A stretch of 64,000 nt of DNA from Actinomadura rudentiformis (lineage in GTDB: Bacteria; Actinomycetota; Actinomycetes; Streptosporangiales; Streptosporangiaceae): the NCBI RefSeq assembly GCF_008923185.1, contig NZ_WBMT01000037.1:1-64000 (forward strand). Direction: 5' to 3'. Of this stretch, positions 34,280 to 42,791 are shown one piece after another. A program made the translations under genes and the position numbers. The notes beneath the pieces were generated by a model. The model saw only the letters and a program-made list of their open reading frames with translations, made no database searches and was not told the origin of the DNA. Within the stretch, counting starts at the first letter, position 1. Every line of letters begins with the position of its first letter.

Positions 34280-34777
34280 ATGGCCGACGCGGTGGCGGCG
34301 TTGATCGAGCAGTGGCGACATGAACGGCCCGATGTGGACGTCTCTCCACTCGCCGTGGTGGCCCGGGTCATGCGGATCTCCCGCCTGTGGGACAAGGAGA
34401 TCAAGGACTTCCTGGCCGGTCATGATCTTGAGCCGGGCGAGTTCGACATGCTGTCCACCCTGCGGCGGTCGGGAGAGCCCTACGAGCTGACCGCCGGCGC
34501 GTTCCTCAAGGCCTCATTGGTGACCACCGGAGCGATCACCCTGCGGGTCGACCGGATGGACGCCAAGGGCCTGGTCACCCGAGTGCGCGACGAGGGCGAC
34601 CGGCGTTCGGTCAAGATCCGGCTCACCCCGCGCGGCCTGGAGGTGATCAACCGGGTGCTTCCGCTGCATCTGGCGAACGAGGCGCGCCTCCTGGAGGCGT
34701 TGGACGAAGGGGAGAAGGGGGAACTCGCGTCGATGTTGTGCCGCCTGCTCGAGTCCTACGGGGATACGAGCAACTAA
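34280..34777 (+). CDS. MarR family regulator
   Basis: A 165-residue MarR protein. Winged HTH landmarks: EFDMLSTLRRSGEPYELTA, LVTTGAITLRVDRMDAKGLV and DRRSVKIRLTPRGLEV (the basic wing). ATG 34280 has GGAGG at ideal spacing. An earlier in-frame ATG at 34253 lies inside the palindrome and is less likely. It is divergent from the subtilase. The ligand is unknown. Confidence 0.92.
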   Translation: MADAVAALIEQWRHERPDVDVSPLAVVARVMRISRLWDKEIKDFLAGHDLEPGEFDMLSTLRRSGEPYELTAGAFLKASLVTTGAITLRVDRMDAKGLVTRVRDEGDRRSVKIRLTPRGLEVINRVLPLHLANEARLLEALDEGEKGELASMLCRLLESYGDTSN

Positions 34778-34847
34778 GGACTGTTCCAGCAAACACTGGC
34801 ATGGTTGAATCTCGGCAGTGCGCCTAGCCCTTCCCCGGGAGCAGCCG

Positions 34848-35906
34848 ATGAGACCAACCGTGTTCGTCGTGTTCGTCCTTGCCGTTGCGAGCCTGTTCGC
34901 CGGCCCGAGCGCCTTCGCGGCGGAGCCACGGGAGCTTCGCGGTGCAGCCACTCCGTGGTTGTGGCCGCGCAGCGGGCTGGAGGCCGTCTCGGCCACCGGG
35001 CCGGACGATGTCTGGGCTGCCGGCTACCAGGGCTATCAGGGCATCGACTGGTCGGTTCCCGGGTGGGGCGCGGGGACCATCCACGTCCTGCCGCCCAAGG
35101 GCGCGGTCGTCCGGTGGAACGGGTGGTCCTGGAAGACGTACGACCTGCCGGGTTTCGGCGGCGACGGAGTGGTCCGGGAGATCAACGCGGTGGCGCCGGA
35201 CAACGTTTGGGTGACCGGCACACTCCACCCCCACGACAGCAGCAAGCTGGCGCCGTACGTCGCGCGGTGGGACGGGGTCACATGGCATCAAGTGCACAAG
35301 CCCGAGAGCGGGTGCTGGCCGAAGAAGCCGGCGGCCGATTCCAGCGGCGCGTGGTTCGCTTGCGGCGGGGGCCTCTACCGGTGGGAGAACGGGCAGTGGA
35401 GCAAGCAGGAGGTCGGCGCGCCCAACGGATGCTGCATGGCCGTCGAGAGGATCTCGGTGGTCTCTGACACCTCTGCCTGGGCCGCCTCGACTTGGGGGAT
35501 CTTGCACTGGGACGGGCAGCGGTGGACCAACGTGCTCAAGGAGGAACAGACGCACTGGATCGACGTCCTGGCGGTCTCTGACACCGATGTATGGGTCAAG
35601 GGGAGGTACTCCGGCGGATCCGCCTACACGCAGGTCAGCCGACGCTGGGATGGACAGACGTGGCGTGACGTCCCCCACACGCCGTCCAACGAACAACTGA
35701 TCAGGACCGGCGACGGCAACCTGTGGGCCCTCCAGACGTACTGGGGCGACCTCTACCGGTTGGACGGCGACACCTGGACGGAGGTGACATTGCCCGTTCC
35801 CGCTGACGGCAACGTCACCGGCGGCACGGCCATCCCGGGGAGCCCGGCCCTGTGGCTCGTCGGCAAGTCCAAGAACGTGCCGATCGTGATCAACAACGTG
35901 GGCTGA
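34848..35906 (+). CDS. Secreted beta-propeller-like protein with DVW-WDG repeats
   Basis: A 352-residue secreted protein. The signal peptide (MRPTVFVVFVLAVASLFAGP, cleavage near AFAAE) is followed by repeats of roughly 50 residues with the pattern S-x-x-G/S-P-D-D-V-W-A-x-G then (V/R)WDG-x-x-W. Examples are TGPDDVWAAG, APDNVWVTG, SDTDVWVKG and, with the second half, VVRWNGWSW, VARWDGVTW, LHWDGQRW. This resembles a WD/Kelch-like propeller common in actinomycete exported proteins. Four cysteines could form disulfides. ATG 34848 follows GGGAG. It is not obviously linked to a pathway. Confidence 0.75.
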   Translation: MRPTVFVVFVLAVASLFAGPSAFAAEPRELRGAATPWLWPRSGLEAVSATGPDDVWAAGYQGYQGIDWSVPGWGAGTIHVLPPKGAVVRWNGWSWKTYDLPGFGGDGVVREINAVAPDNVWVTGTLHPHDSSKLAPYVARWDGVTWHQVHKPESGCWPKKPAADSSGAWFACGGGLYRWENGQWSKQEVGAPNGCCMAVERISVVSDTSAWAASTWGILHWDGQRWTNVLKEEQTHWIDVLAVSDTDVWVKGRYSGGSAYTQVSRRWDGQTWRDVPHTPSNEQLIRTGDGNLWALQTYWGDLYRLDGDTWTEVTLPVPADGNVTGGTAIPGSPALWLVGKSKNVPIVINNVG

Positions 35907-36485
35907 TCAAGGGGAGTCGCCGAGGGCTTGGGCCAGCCACTCCAGCGAGCCGGTCGCAAGGGCCTCCTCCGCCAGCCGTTTGGCGGAGGAGGTCTGGAGC
36001 CGGGCCAGCGAACTGTCGATCCACGGCTGGGTGTTCCGGTTGCCCTGCTCGCGGTACTCGATGGCCTGGATGAGGCATTCGAGCTTGTCCGCGTCGCGCG
36101 CGCAGGCGGCTTCACGGCTCGTCCCACCCTCGTACTCCCCCACCGCCCCAGTGATCATCGTCAGGACCGGCTGCGGCAGGCCGCGCGTCTGGTGCTCGGT
36201 GACCTCTTCGTTCGACGCCTTGGTCACGTACGGCCTGGCCAGGTAAGGAAGGTCGGTGAGCCGCGTCTCCTGGCTGTCGTGGAAGAGGCTGAGCATCACC
36301 GCGCGGTCGGGATTCGCGCCTTCCATCGCGGCGAGGACACCCGCGATGACCGCCGCACGGAACGAATGATCGGCGATGCTCTCGGGGTCACCGACTCCTG
36401 CGACGAGCCACCCGGTGCGCTTGTAGCGCTTGAGAAGCCCGATCTCGTACAGGAATCCCGTCAGCCTCGCCATCTCGCCCGGCAT
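35907..36485 (-). CDS. HD-domain phosphohydrolase (YfbR-like 5'-deoxynucleotidase type)
   Basis: A 192-residue HD-superfamily metal-dependent phosphohydrolase. It has ESIADHSFRAAVIAG (first metal His-Asp), LSLFHDSQETR (the HD pair) and AREAACARDADKLECLIQA-like C-terminal residues (REAACARDADKLECL is present). These match the YfbR/HDDC2 5'-deoxynucleoside monophosphatase group. ATG 36485 is used; a GTG two codons earlier is possible. It ends 11 bp before being met by the upstream SUKH-like gene on the same strand and is probably co-transcribed with it. Confidence 0.85.
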   Translation of the reverse strand: MPGEMARLTGFLYEIGLLKRYKRTGWLVAGVGDPESIADHSFRAAVIAGVLAAMEGANPDRAVMLSLFHDSQETRLTDLPYLARPYVTKASNEEVTEHQTRGLPQPVLTMITGAVGEYEGGTSREAACARDADKLECLIQAIEYREQGNRNTQPWIDSSLARLQTSSAKRLAEEALATGSLEWLAQALGDSP

Positions 36486-36496
36486 GTCCACCCCGT

Positions 36497-37051
36497 TCAA
36501 GGCGCCGCGAGCCGATCGGCCGCCGAGCTCCACGGCGACGGCTCCGGCAACTCCTCATCGCCGTCATAGTCATCTACGCTGAACCAGCCGCTGTCGTTGA
36601 GCCAGCTCTCCAGCCAGTCTTCCAGCGAAGCGGCATCGACGAACCAGGCCTTCGTCCAGTCGCCGTCGATACCGTTCGGCTCGAAGAGCAGGACGGAGGC
36701 CCGCTCGTTCTGGCAGTCCACGGCGGCGTACATGCCACAACCCCAGGTGAGGATAGGCAGGACGCCCGCTGGCCAATGCGGATTGCCCCCGTCAGACGAC
36801 TCGGCGCGTTCTTCCTGATAGATGCCCACCGCTGTGAGCTCACCCGCGTTCAGCGGATAGAGCTGGTAGTCGGGGCCGAAGCCACCGTCGGCGATCTCCA
36901 CGTACAACCGCGCGAGCAGAGGCGGCAGCGTGAAGCCCAAGGCCTCCTCGGCCGCCGCGACCTCTGCGGCGGAGAGACCTGGAGGCAACTCAGGGGTGGT
37001 CTCGCGGGCCTTGGCCGCAACTCGTCGAACGAGAGAATCAAGATCCGTCAC
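36497..37051 (-). CDS. SMI1/KNR4 (SUKH)-like protein
   Basis: A 184-residue SUKH-fold protein. Residues 22-50 contain GLSAAEVAAAEEALGFTLPP and LLARLYVEIADGGFGP, the family signature. Later come ILTWGCGMYAAVDC and a C-terminal DWLESWL. The GTG start has GGGAGG 9 bp upstream. SUKH proteins often act as immunity proteins against toxins, but no toxin gene is adjacent, so this is probably an orphan or has another role. It is upstream of the HD gene (11-bp gap). Confidence 0.85.
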   Translation of the reverse strand: MTDLDSLVRRVAAKARETTPELPPGLSAAEVAAAEEALGFTLPPLLARLYVEIADGGFGPDYQLYPLNAGELTAVGIYQEERAESSDGGNPHWPAGVLPILTWGCGMYAAVDCQNERASVLLFEPNGIDGDWTKAWFVDAASLEDWLESWLNDSGWFSVDDYDGDEELPEPSPWSSAADRLAAP

Positions 37052-37114
37052 ACCGCAGATCCTCCCAGCCACCTCCGACGAACGCGCCCGTTCGATCAAC
37101 TCCGCATCCGTTCA

Positions 37115-37580
37115 CCCGCCCGTGCCCGTCCACCTATGCCTCGACCGGTCGCCCACGCTGCAGCCAATCACCCTCACGCCACCGACACGCCCTGTCGAAC
37201 GCCCACGCCCCCATCGGGCCGCCGACGCTGCGACCAACCACCCACACCTCCATCGGCCGCCCACCCTGCCGCCGGTCACCCCACCCCGACCATCCACCCA
37301 CACTGCGGCCGCCCACCCCAGCCTCGATCGGTCGCCCACGCCTCGGGCGATCGCCCCGCCTCGGCCGGTCACCCCGCCCCGGTCGTCCATGCCTCGATCG
37401 GTCGTCCTTGCTGCGGCCGGTCGCCCACGCCTCGGCCGGTCACCCCGCCCCGGCCGGTCGCCCCACCTCGGCCGGTCACTCCGCCTCGGCCGGTCGCCCC
37501 ACCTCGGTCGATCGCTCCCACCTCGGTCGTCCATGCCTCGATCGGTCGTCCTTGCTGCGGCTGGTCGTCCAGGGCACGGC
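37115..37580. repeat. Degenerate 18-bp tandem repeat array (minisatellite)
   Basis: Units of the type CCTCGGCCGGTCGCCCCA are tandem at 37429-37520, and diverged units reach back to about 37115. A 37-bp segment (GGTCGTCCATGCCTCGATCG and onward) is repeated at about 37381 and 37526. The unit is a multiple of three, so long frames arise with six-residue periodicity (for example GHSASAGRPTS), but none has a start context or composition of a real gene. It lies between the SUKH-like and small hypothetical genes. Confidence 0.7.
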
Positions 37581-37583
37581 CGG

Positions 37584-37802
37584 TCAATCGATGCCTCGGT
37601 CGCGGACCTGGCGGCGGAGCTCGGCGGCGCTGAAGGGGGTCTCGGCGGCGAGTTCCTCGACACTCGTGCCGGACCGTACAGCTTTGGCCGCGGCGTCGAA
37701 GAGCGCGACCCTGGCGTCCTCTTCCTGCTTGCGGGCATCCTCATAACGAGTGGCGGCGAGCTGGAACTCGGCGTCGGCTCGGGATGTGTCGTCTCCAGGC
37801 AT
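37584..37802 (-). CDS. Small hypothetical protein with coiled-coil and HTH-like C-terminus
   Basis: A 72-residue protein. The N-terminal half is a charged helix (FQLAATRYEDARKQEEDARV). The C-terminal half (AKAVRSGTSVEELAAETPFS, then AAELRRQVRDRG) resembles the helix-turn-helix of short actinomycete DNA-binding proteins. ATG 37802 is chosen; an in-frame GTG lies two codons upstream. It is divergent from a TetR gene by 71 bp. The function is unknown. Confidence 0.6.
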   Translation of the reverse strand: MPGDDTSRADAEFQLAATRYEDARKQEEDARVALFDAAAKAVRSGTSVEELAAETPFSAAELRRQVRDRGID

Positions 37803-37836
37803 ACACACGACCGTAGCGAACCGACCTCTGCATCAG

Positions 37837-37865
37837 TTGGACAAGATTATGTAGATCGGTCTAAT
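37837..37865 (+). promoter_or_regulatory. Promoter of the TetR gene with embedded operator
   Basis: TTGGAC (37837-37842) and TCTAAT (37860-37865) are spaced 17 bp. The near-palindrome TAGATCGGTCTA (37852-37863) overlaps the -10. Transcription would begin at about 37872, so the TetR mRNA is probably leaderless (ATG at 37874). The same 12-bp site recurs at 38492-38503. Confidence 0.65.
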
Positions 37866-37873
37866 TTGGGCGC

Positions 37874-38446
37874 ATGGCTGTCAAGGGTGACGAGACGCGG
37901 GCACGGCTGATCGACGCCGCGCGCACGCTGGTCGAGGCGCGGGGCTACTTCGGCGTGGGGCTCAACCAGGTGCTCGAAGCCGGCAAGGCTCCCCGCGGCT
38001 CGCTCTACCACCACTTCCCCGGCGGCAAGGACCAGCTGACCGCGGAGGCCCTCACCGCCTCCGGCCAGGAGATCGACGCCTTGATCCGGAGCCTCGCGGA
38101 TGCCGTTCCCGATACGAGAACACTGATCGAGTCGATCCTGGACGCGCTGGCCGACCGGATGGAGGGGGCCGAGTACGCCAAGGGCTGCCCGATCGCCACG
38201 GTCGCTCTGGAGGTCGCGGCCACCAACGACTCGCTGCAGAAAGTCTGCGCGGACACCTACGGCGGCTGGCAGCAGGCGCTTGCGGACCGCCTGGTCGCCG
38301 ATGGCCGCACACATGACCAAGCCGAGGACCTGGCTTGCTCCCTGCTCGCCCTGATCGAGGGGGCGCTCGTCCTGGCCCGCGCCCAGCGCAGTCGAACGCC
38401 CATTGACCGGGCACGACGTTCCGCCGTGATCCTGCTCAACGCCTGA
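37874..38446 (+). CDS. TetR/AcrR family regulator (YxaF/LmrA-like)
   Basis: A 190-residue TetR repressor. The HTH (residues 6-50) has DETRARLIDAARTLVEARGY, LNQVLEAGKAPRGSLYHHF and PGGKDQL, characteristic of the YxaF/LmrA subgroup, followed by a C-terminal domain with KGCPIATVALEVAA. It likely binds TAGATCGGTCTA, found at its own promoter and at that of the downstream NAD-dependent epimerase-like gene, so both would be induced together. The start codon is essentially at the predicted transcription start. Confidence 0.92.
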   Translation: MAVKGDETRARLIDAARTLVEARGYFGVGLNQVLEAGKAPRGSLYHHFPGGKDQLTAEALTASGQEIDALIRSLADAVPDTRTLIESILDALADRMEGAEYAKGCPIATVALEVAATNDSLQKVCADTYGGWQQALADRLVADGRTHDQAEDLACSLLALIEGALVLARAQRSRTPIDRARRSAVILLNA

Positions 38447-38491
38447 GCCCTGCCTCAGCCACGCCGGGCATCCGCATGTCCTCGAAATATG

Positions 38492-38503
38492 TAGATCGGT
38501 CTA
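38492..38503 (+). promoter_or_regulatory. Second TetR operator, upstream of the epimerase-like gene
   Basis: TAGATCGGTCTA, with the flanking ATG before it, is shared base for base with the site at 37852-37863 (identity extends over 37849-37863 and 38489-38503). It overlaps a TCTATT -10-like hexamer and lies just before the ribosome site TTAGGAG of the gene at 38517. Confidence 0.7.
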
Positions 38504-38516
38504 TTAGGAGACGTCC

Positions 38517-39596
38517 ATGCCTGACCGACCCGACACCTTGGTCGTCGGCGCGACCGGCCTCATCGGCCGGTGGCTGACCGCAGAGCTCCTGGCTCAGGGC
38601 CGGTCGGTAGCCGTGACCGTCCGAAACGACCCCGCTCGCGGCGCCGAACTCCGCACTTGGCTGCGTCAGCACGACATCGACGATCAAGCGCTCACCGTCA
38701 TCACCGCCGACATGATCCAGCCGGGGCTCGGGCTCGCCCAGGAGGACCAAGACCGGCTGAGTTCAGTGCGGGACGTCTTCAACACCGCCGGGGTGTACCG
38801 CTTCGGCATGAGCCGTGAAGAGGCCCGGCGGACCAACGTCGACGGGGCCGTGAACGTCGTCCGCTGGGCCGGTGCACGCCCGCACCTGCGACGCCTGATT
38901 CACATATCCGGATACCGCGTCGGCACGACAGAGGCCGCCCTGGCCTCCGAGGACCAGCTGACCAGCCTCTACCAGCGCCTCGGCGCGTACGAGGCGTCAA
39001 AGCGTGAAGGCGACTCAGCCGTACGGATCATCGCCGCGCGGCAGGGCGTTCCCCTGACCGTGGTCAATCCAGCCACCGTGATCGGGCACTCGGTCACGGG
39101 CGAATCCGGGCAGTACATCGGCCTCGCCGAAATGGTCGAGAACCTGTGGGCCGGACGGCTCCCCGCCCTGGCCGGCACCCGGCGCACGTTCGTCCCCGTG
39201 GTCACCGTCGATCACCTCGCCCGCTTCCTGGCCGCCGTACCCGAACACGACCATGAGCCCTGCCGCGCGCACTGGCTGCTGGACGACGCCACCCCTCCGC
39301 TGCCCGACCTGATCGCGCTCCTGGCCCGGCACCTCGGCGTGCGCGCACCACGCCTGGTCCTGCCGCTCGGCCTCGTACGACGATTGCCCCGCGCGCTCAC
39401 CCGAGCCGACCCCGAGACGCTGACCTTCCTTTCCGAAGATCGCTACGACACCTCATCCGCCGATGAGCTTGCGGCCGCCGCCGGGCTCAGCCACCCGCCC
39501 GTGCAGGACGCCCTGCGCCGCTGGGCCGACCGGCTCGTGGCAGAACGATTCGGCCACACCCGCCCGCCAGTGACCGGGGGATCCAGTCCCCGCTGA
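38517..39596 (+). CDS. NAD(P)-dependent extended SDR / epimerase-like protein
   Basis: A 359-residue extended short-chain dehydrogenase. The Rossmann motif VVGATGLIGRWLT is near residue 9. Then come NTAGVYRFG, the catalytic-region HISGYRVG, and YEASKREGD (Tyr and Lys near 158-162). The C-terminal substrate domain is partly conserved (TFVPVVTVDHLARFL). ATG 38517 follows TTAGGAGACGTCC. The shared operator places it under the TetR gene 70 bp upstream. It may reduce or epimerise an aldehyde, ketone or sugar-like substrate; unspecified. Confidence 0.88.
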   Translation: MPDRPDTLVVGATGLIGRWLTAELLAQGRSVAVTVRNDPARGAELRTWLRQHDIDDQALTVITADMIQPGLGLAQEDQDRLSSVRDVFNTAGVYRFGMSREEARRTNVDGAVNVVRWAGARPHLRRLIHISGYRVGTTEAALASEDQLTSLYQRLGAYEASKREGDSAVRIIAARQGVPLTVVNPATVIGHSVTGESGQYIGLAEMVENLWAGRLPALAGTRRTFVPVVTVDHLARFLAAVPEHDHEPCRAHWLLDDATPPLPDLIALLARHLGVRAPRLVLPLGLVRRLPRALTRADPETLTFLSEDRYDTSSADELAAAAGLSHPPVQDALRRWADRLVAERFGHTRPPVTGGSSPR

Positions 39597-39626
39597 TCCG
39601 CAATGTGCATCGGCGCTGATGCCGAA

Positions 39627-39662
39627 GACGCCCCGCCGTTCACGAGTGAACGGCGGGGCGTC
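39627..39662. terminator. Bidirectional hairpin terminator
   Basis: A perfect 16-bp stem (GACGCCCCGCCGTTCA at 39627-39642 with its complement at 39647-39662) and a CGAG loop. It separates the convergent SDR and rne genes. Confidence 0.88.
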
Positions 39663-39691
39663 GTCAAACCGCTACGGCACTACTCAGATCG

Positions 39692-42583
39692 TCAGTCTTC
39701 GGTCGTGCTCTCGGCCTTGGCGCGGGGACGGCGGGTGCGGCTGCGGCGGCGGCCGTTGCTGGCGGCGGTCTCCTCTTCGGCGGGGGCGGCGCCGTTGAGG
39801 TCGGCCTCGGCCGAGCCCGGCTCCAGGGTGCCGGGGACGGTCTCGGTGGCCTCGATCGCGGCTTCGGCGGCCTCGGCGGCGGCCTCTTCGGCGGGCTCGT
39901 CGGTCTTGGCGAGCTTGTCCTCGACGGCCTTCTCGATGTCGCCCTTGCGCTTGCGGCGGCGGCCGCCCTCCTTGGTGGCCTTGCCGTCCGGCTTGGGCTC
40001 GACAGGCGTCAGGTGAACGTGGATGCCGCGGCCGTTGCAGGACTCGCAGGTCTCCGAGAACGCCTCCAGGAGGCCCTGGCCGACGCGCTTGCGGGTCATC
40101 TGGACCAGGCCCAGCGAGGTGACCTCGGCGACCTGGTGCTTGGTACGGTCCCGTGACAGGCACTCGACCATGCGGCGCAGGACCAGGTCGCGGTTGCTCT
40201 CCAGGACCATGTCGATGAAGTCGATCACGACGATGCCGCCGATGTCGCGCAGGCGGAGCTGGCGGACGATCTCCTCGGCCGCTTCGAGGTTGTTGCGGGT
40301 GACCGTCTCCTCGAGGTTGCCGCCCTGGCCGGTGAACTTGCCGGTGTTGACGTCGATGACCGTCATGGCCTCGGTGCGGTCGATGACCAGGGAGCCGCCG
40401 GACGGCAGCCACACCTTGCGGTCGAGGGCCTTGGCGATCTGCTCGTCGATCCGGTACGCGCCCAGGACGTCCTGGTCGCCGACCCAGCGTTCGACGCGGT
40501 CACCCAGGTGCGGCGCCACGTACTGGACGTAGTCGGAGACCGTGTCCCACGCGTCGGCACCGGCGACGACGAGCTTGGTGAAGTCCTCGTTGAAGATGTC
40601 GCGGACGACGCGGATCGTCAGATCGGGCTCGCCGTAGAGCAGGGAGGGCGCCGAAGCGGTCTTGACCTGCTTCTGGATGTTGTCCCACTGGGCGGCCAGG
40701 CGGGAGACGTCGCGCGAGAGCTCTTCCTCGGTCGCGCCCTCGGCGGCGGTACGGACGATGACGCCCGCGTTCTCCGGCATGACCTTCTTGAGGATCGACT
40801 TGAGCCGGCTGCGCTCCTTGTCGGGCAGCTTGCGGCTGATGCCGGTCATCGAGCCGTCGGGCACGTAGACCAGGTAGCGGCCGGGCAGGGACACCTGGCT
40901 GGTCAGGCGGGCGCCCTTGTGCCCGAGCGGGTCCTTGGTGACCTGGACCAGGACGGACTGCCCGGACTTGAGCGCGGACTCGATGCGGCGGGGCTGGCCC
41001 TCCAGGCCGGCGACGTCCCAGTTGACCTCGCCCGCGTACAGGACGGCGTTGCGACCCTTGCCGATGTCGACGAACGCCGCCTCCATCGAGGGCAGGACGT
41101 TCTGGACCTTGCCGAGGTAGACGTTGCCCACGTAGGACTGGTGCGTCGCGCGGTTGACGTAGTGCTCGACGAGCACGTCGTCCTCGAGAACGGCGATCTG
41201 GGTGCGCTCGCCCTCCTGGCGGACCACCATGACGCGCTCGACGGACTCGCGGCGAGCCAGGAACTCGGCCTCGGTGATCACCGGCGGGCGGCGCCGACCC
41301 TGCTCGCGGCCCTCGCGGCGGCGCTGCTTCTTGGCCTCCAGGCGGGTGGAACCGCGGACCGACTGCACCTCGTCCTCGGCTGCGCGGGACTCCGCGCTCC
41401 GCACCGCCCGGACGTGGGTGACGGTGTTGGGCGGGTCGTCGGGGCCGTCGGCGTCGGTGGTACCGGAGCGGCGGCGCCGGCGGCGCCGGCGGCGGCTGGA
41501 GCCACCAGCCGAATCGTCCTCGTCGGTCTCGTCGCCTTCGTCGGCCTGGTCGGCCTCGGCGGCCTGCTCCTCCTTGGCCTCCTTGGCCTCCTGGGCGGCC
41601 TTGCGGGAACGGGACGCCCTCGTGCTCTTGGCCGGCTCGGCGCTCTTGGCCGGCTCGGCTTCCTTGGCGTCTTCGGCCTCGGCCTCGTCGGCCGGGCCCT
41701 CCTCGTCGCCTTCCCTGCCGGTGCGGCCACGGCCGCGGCCACCCCTGCGGCGGCGACGGCGCGACGGCTTGTCGTCGGACTCGTCGTCCTCGTCGTGCTC
41801 GGCCGCGGCCTCGTCGGCCTCGTCCTCGGCCAGGTCGGCGCCCTTGGCCTCGTCCTTCGGCTCGTCCTTGGGCTTGGCCTTGGACCTGGTCTTGGCCGGG
41901 ACGGCGGCGGGCTCCGGGGCCTGGAAGACGACCATGGGCGGCTGGAAGCTCACCGAGGGCACTCCCCCGGCGGCCTGCTCACCCTCGTCGGCCTCAGCCT
42001 CCGGCTGGACGGGCGGGACGACGGGGACCGCGGGAACGACCGGAGCCTCGGCCGCGGCGCTCTTGCGGCGCGTACGGGTCCGGGTGGTCTTGGCCGGCTC
42101 CTGCGCCGGGGCGGCGGACTCCGCGGACGGGGTGCCGGCCGCCTGCTCGGCCTGGTCGGCGGCCGCCTCGACAGCCGTCTCGGTGGCAGGCCCAGCGGCA
42201 GGCTCCGTTGCCGTCTCGGTGGCCTTGGCCTTGGTGGTCTTCGCGCGGCTCGTCCGGGTGCGGGTGGCCTTCTTGGGCCGCGCGGGCTCGCCGGACGCCG
42301 CCTCGTCGGACACGGCCTCATCGGATGCGGCCTCGCCGGGGCCCGCACCGGCGGGTGCCGGAGGTGGTGTCTCCGACGCGGCGGCAGCAGCAGCGGCGGC
42401 AGCGGTCGCCGTCGTCGCGGTCGCCGCCGGGGGGGTTTCGTCGATCTCGGGCGGCGGACCGGCAGGGCGGCTGGCCGCGCGGCGGCGCGTCCTTGTGGTC
42501 CGCACGCCGGTCGTCGCGTTGGTCGCGTCAGTCGCGTTATCGGTGCCTTCGGCGTTCGCCGAATCGGCTTCGTTATCAAGCAT
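39692..42583 (-). CDS. rne: Ribonuclease E/G
   Basis: A 963-residue endoribonuclease for mRNA decay and rRNA/tRNA processing. The catalytic core (about 450-880) has an S1 domain (VGNVYLGKVQNVLPSMEAAF), the DNase-I-like subdomain with catalytic Asp in TVIDVNTGKF and VVIDFIDM, and the zinc-link CESCNGRG. An N-terminal region of about 400 residues is low-complexity Ala/Glu/Thr/Arg (with many RTRTRR and Glu-Ala blocks). A Lys/Arg/Glu-rich tail follows the core; both ends are typical of actinobacterial RNase E scaffold regions. It is downstream of two tRNA-modification-type genes. Confidence 0.96.
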   Translation of the reverse strand: MLDNEADSANAEGTDNATDATNATTGVRTTRTRRRAASRPAGPPPEIDETPPAATATTATAAAAAAAAASETPPPAPAGAGPGEAASDEAVSDEAASGEPARPKKATRTRTSRAKTTKAKATETATEPAAGPATETAVEAAADQAEQAAGTPSAESAAPAQEPAKTTRTRTRRKSAAAEAPVVPAVPVVPPVQPEAEADEGEQAAGGVPSVSFQPPMVVFQAPEPAAVPAKTRSKAKPKDEPKDEAKGADLAEDEADEAAAEHDEDDESDDKPSRRRRRRGGRGRGRTGREGDEEGPADEAEAEDAKEAEPAKSAEPAKSTRASRSRKAAQEAKEAKEEQAAEADQADEGDETDEDDSAGGSSRRRRRRRRRSGTTDADGPDDPPNTVTHVRAVRSAESRAAEDEVQSVRGSTRLEAKKQRRREGREQGRRRPPVITEAEFLARRESVERVMVVRQEGERTQIAVLEDDVLVEHYVNRATHQSYVGNVYLGKVQNVLPSMEAAFVDIGKGRNAVLYAGEVNWDVAGLEGQPRRIESALKSGQSVLVQVTKDPLGHKGARLTSQVSLPGRYLVYVPDGSMTGISRKLPDKERSRLKSILKKVMPENAGVIVRTAAEGATEEELSRDVSRLAAQWDNIQKQVKTASAPSLLYGEPDLTIRVVRDIFNEDFTKLVVAGADAWDTVSDYVQYVAPHLGDRVERWVGDQDVLGAYRIDEQIAKALDRKVWLPSGGSLVIDRTEAMTVIDVNTGKFTGQGGNLEETVTRNNLEAAEEIVRQLRLRDIGGIVVIDFIDMVLESNRDLVLRRMVECLSRDRTKHQVAEVTSLGLVQMTRKRVGQGLLEAFSETCESCNGRGIHVHLTPVEPKPDGKATKEGGRRRKRKGDIEKAVEDKLAKTDEPAEEAAAEAAEAAIEATETVPGTLEPGSAEADLNGAAPAEEETAASNGRRRSRTRRPRAKAESTTED

Positions 42584-42791
42584 CCGGGCAATCTCCCGTC
42601 AGGCTCCCGGGCGCGACCGTCCGTTCCGCCTCGGGCGGATCGGTGCGGTGCGCCGCACGGGAACACTCCGTCAGTCGTCGGCGCCGTCGCGTCCGGGCGG
42701 TGGCCCGGCAGCGACGACAAAGTCGTCGGGGGCGCGCCGATCTTTCCCTGCGGGCCGGTTCCGTGGCGGCGCCACGGCTTCAGCCCGTCGA

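Noticed and set aside
36497..37051. Toxin-immunity module around the SUKH-like gene
   Set aside because: No toxin-like or polymorphic-toxin gene is adjacent; the neighbour is an HD phosphohydrolase.
37134..37910. Plus-strand repeat protein over the 18-bp array
   Set aside because: The six-residue periodicity reflects the DNA repeat; there is no start signal, and the frame runs into the TetR promoter and antisense to the small gene.
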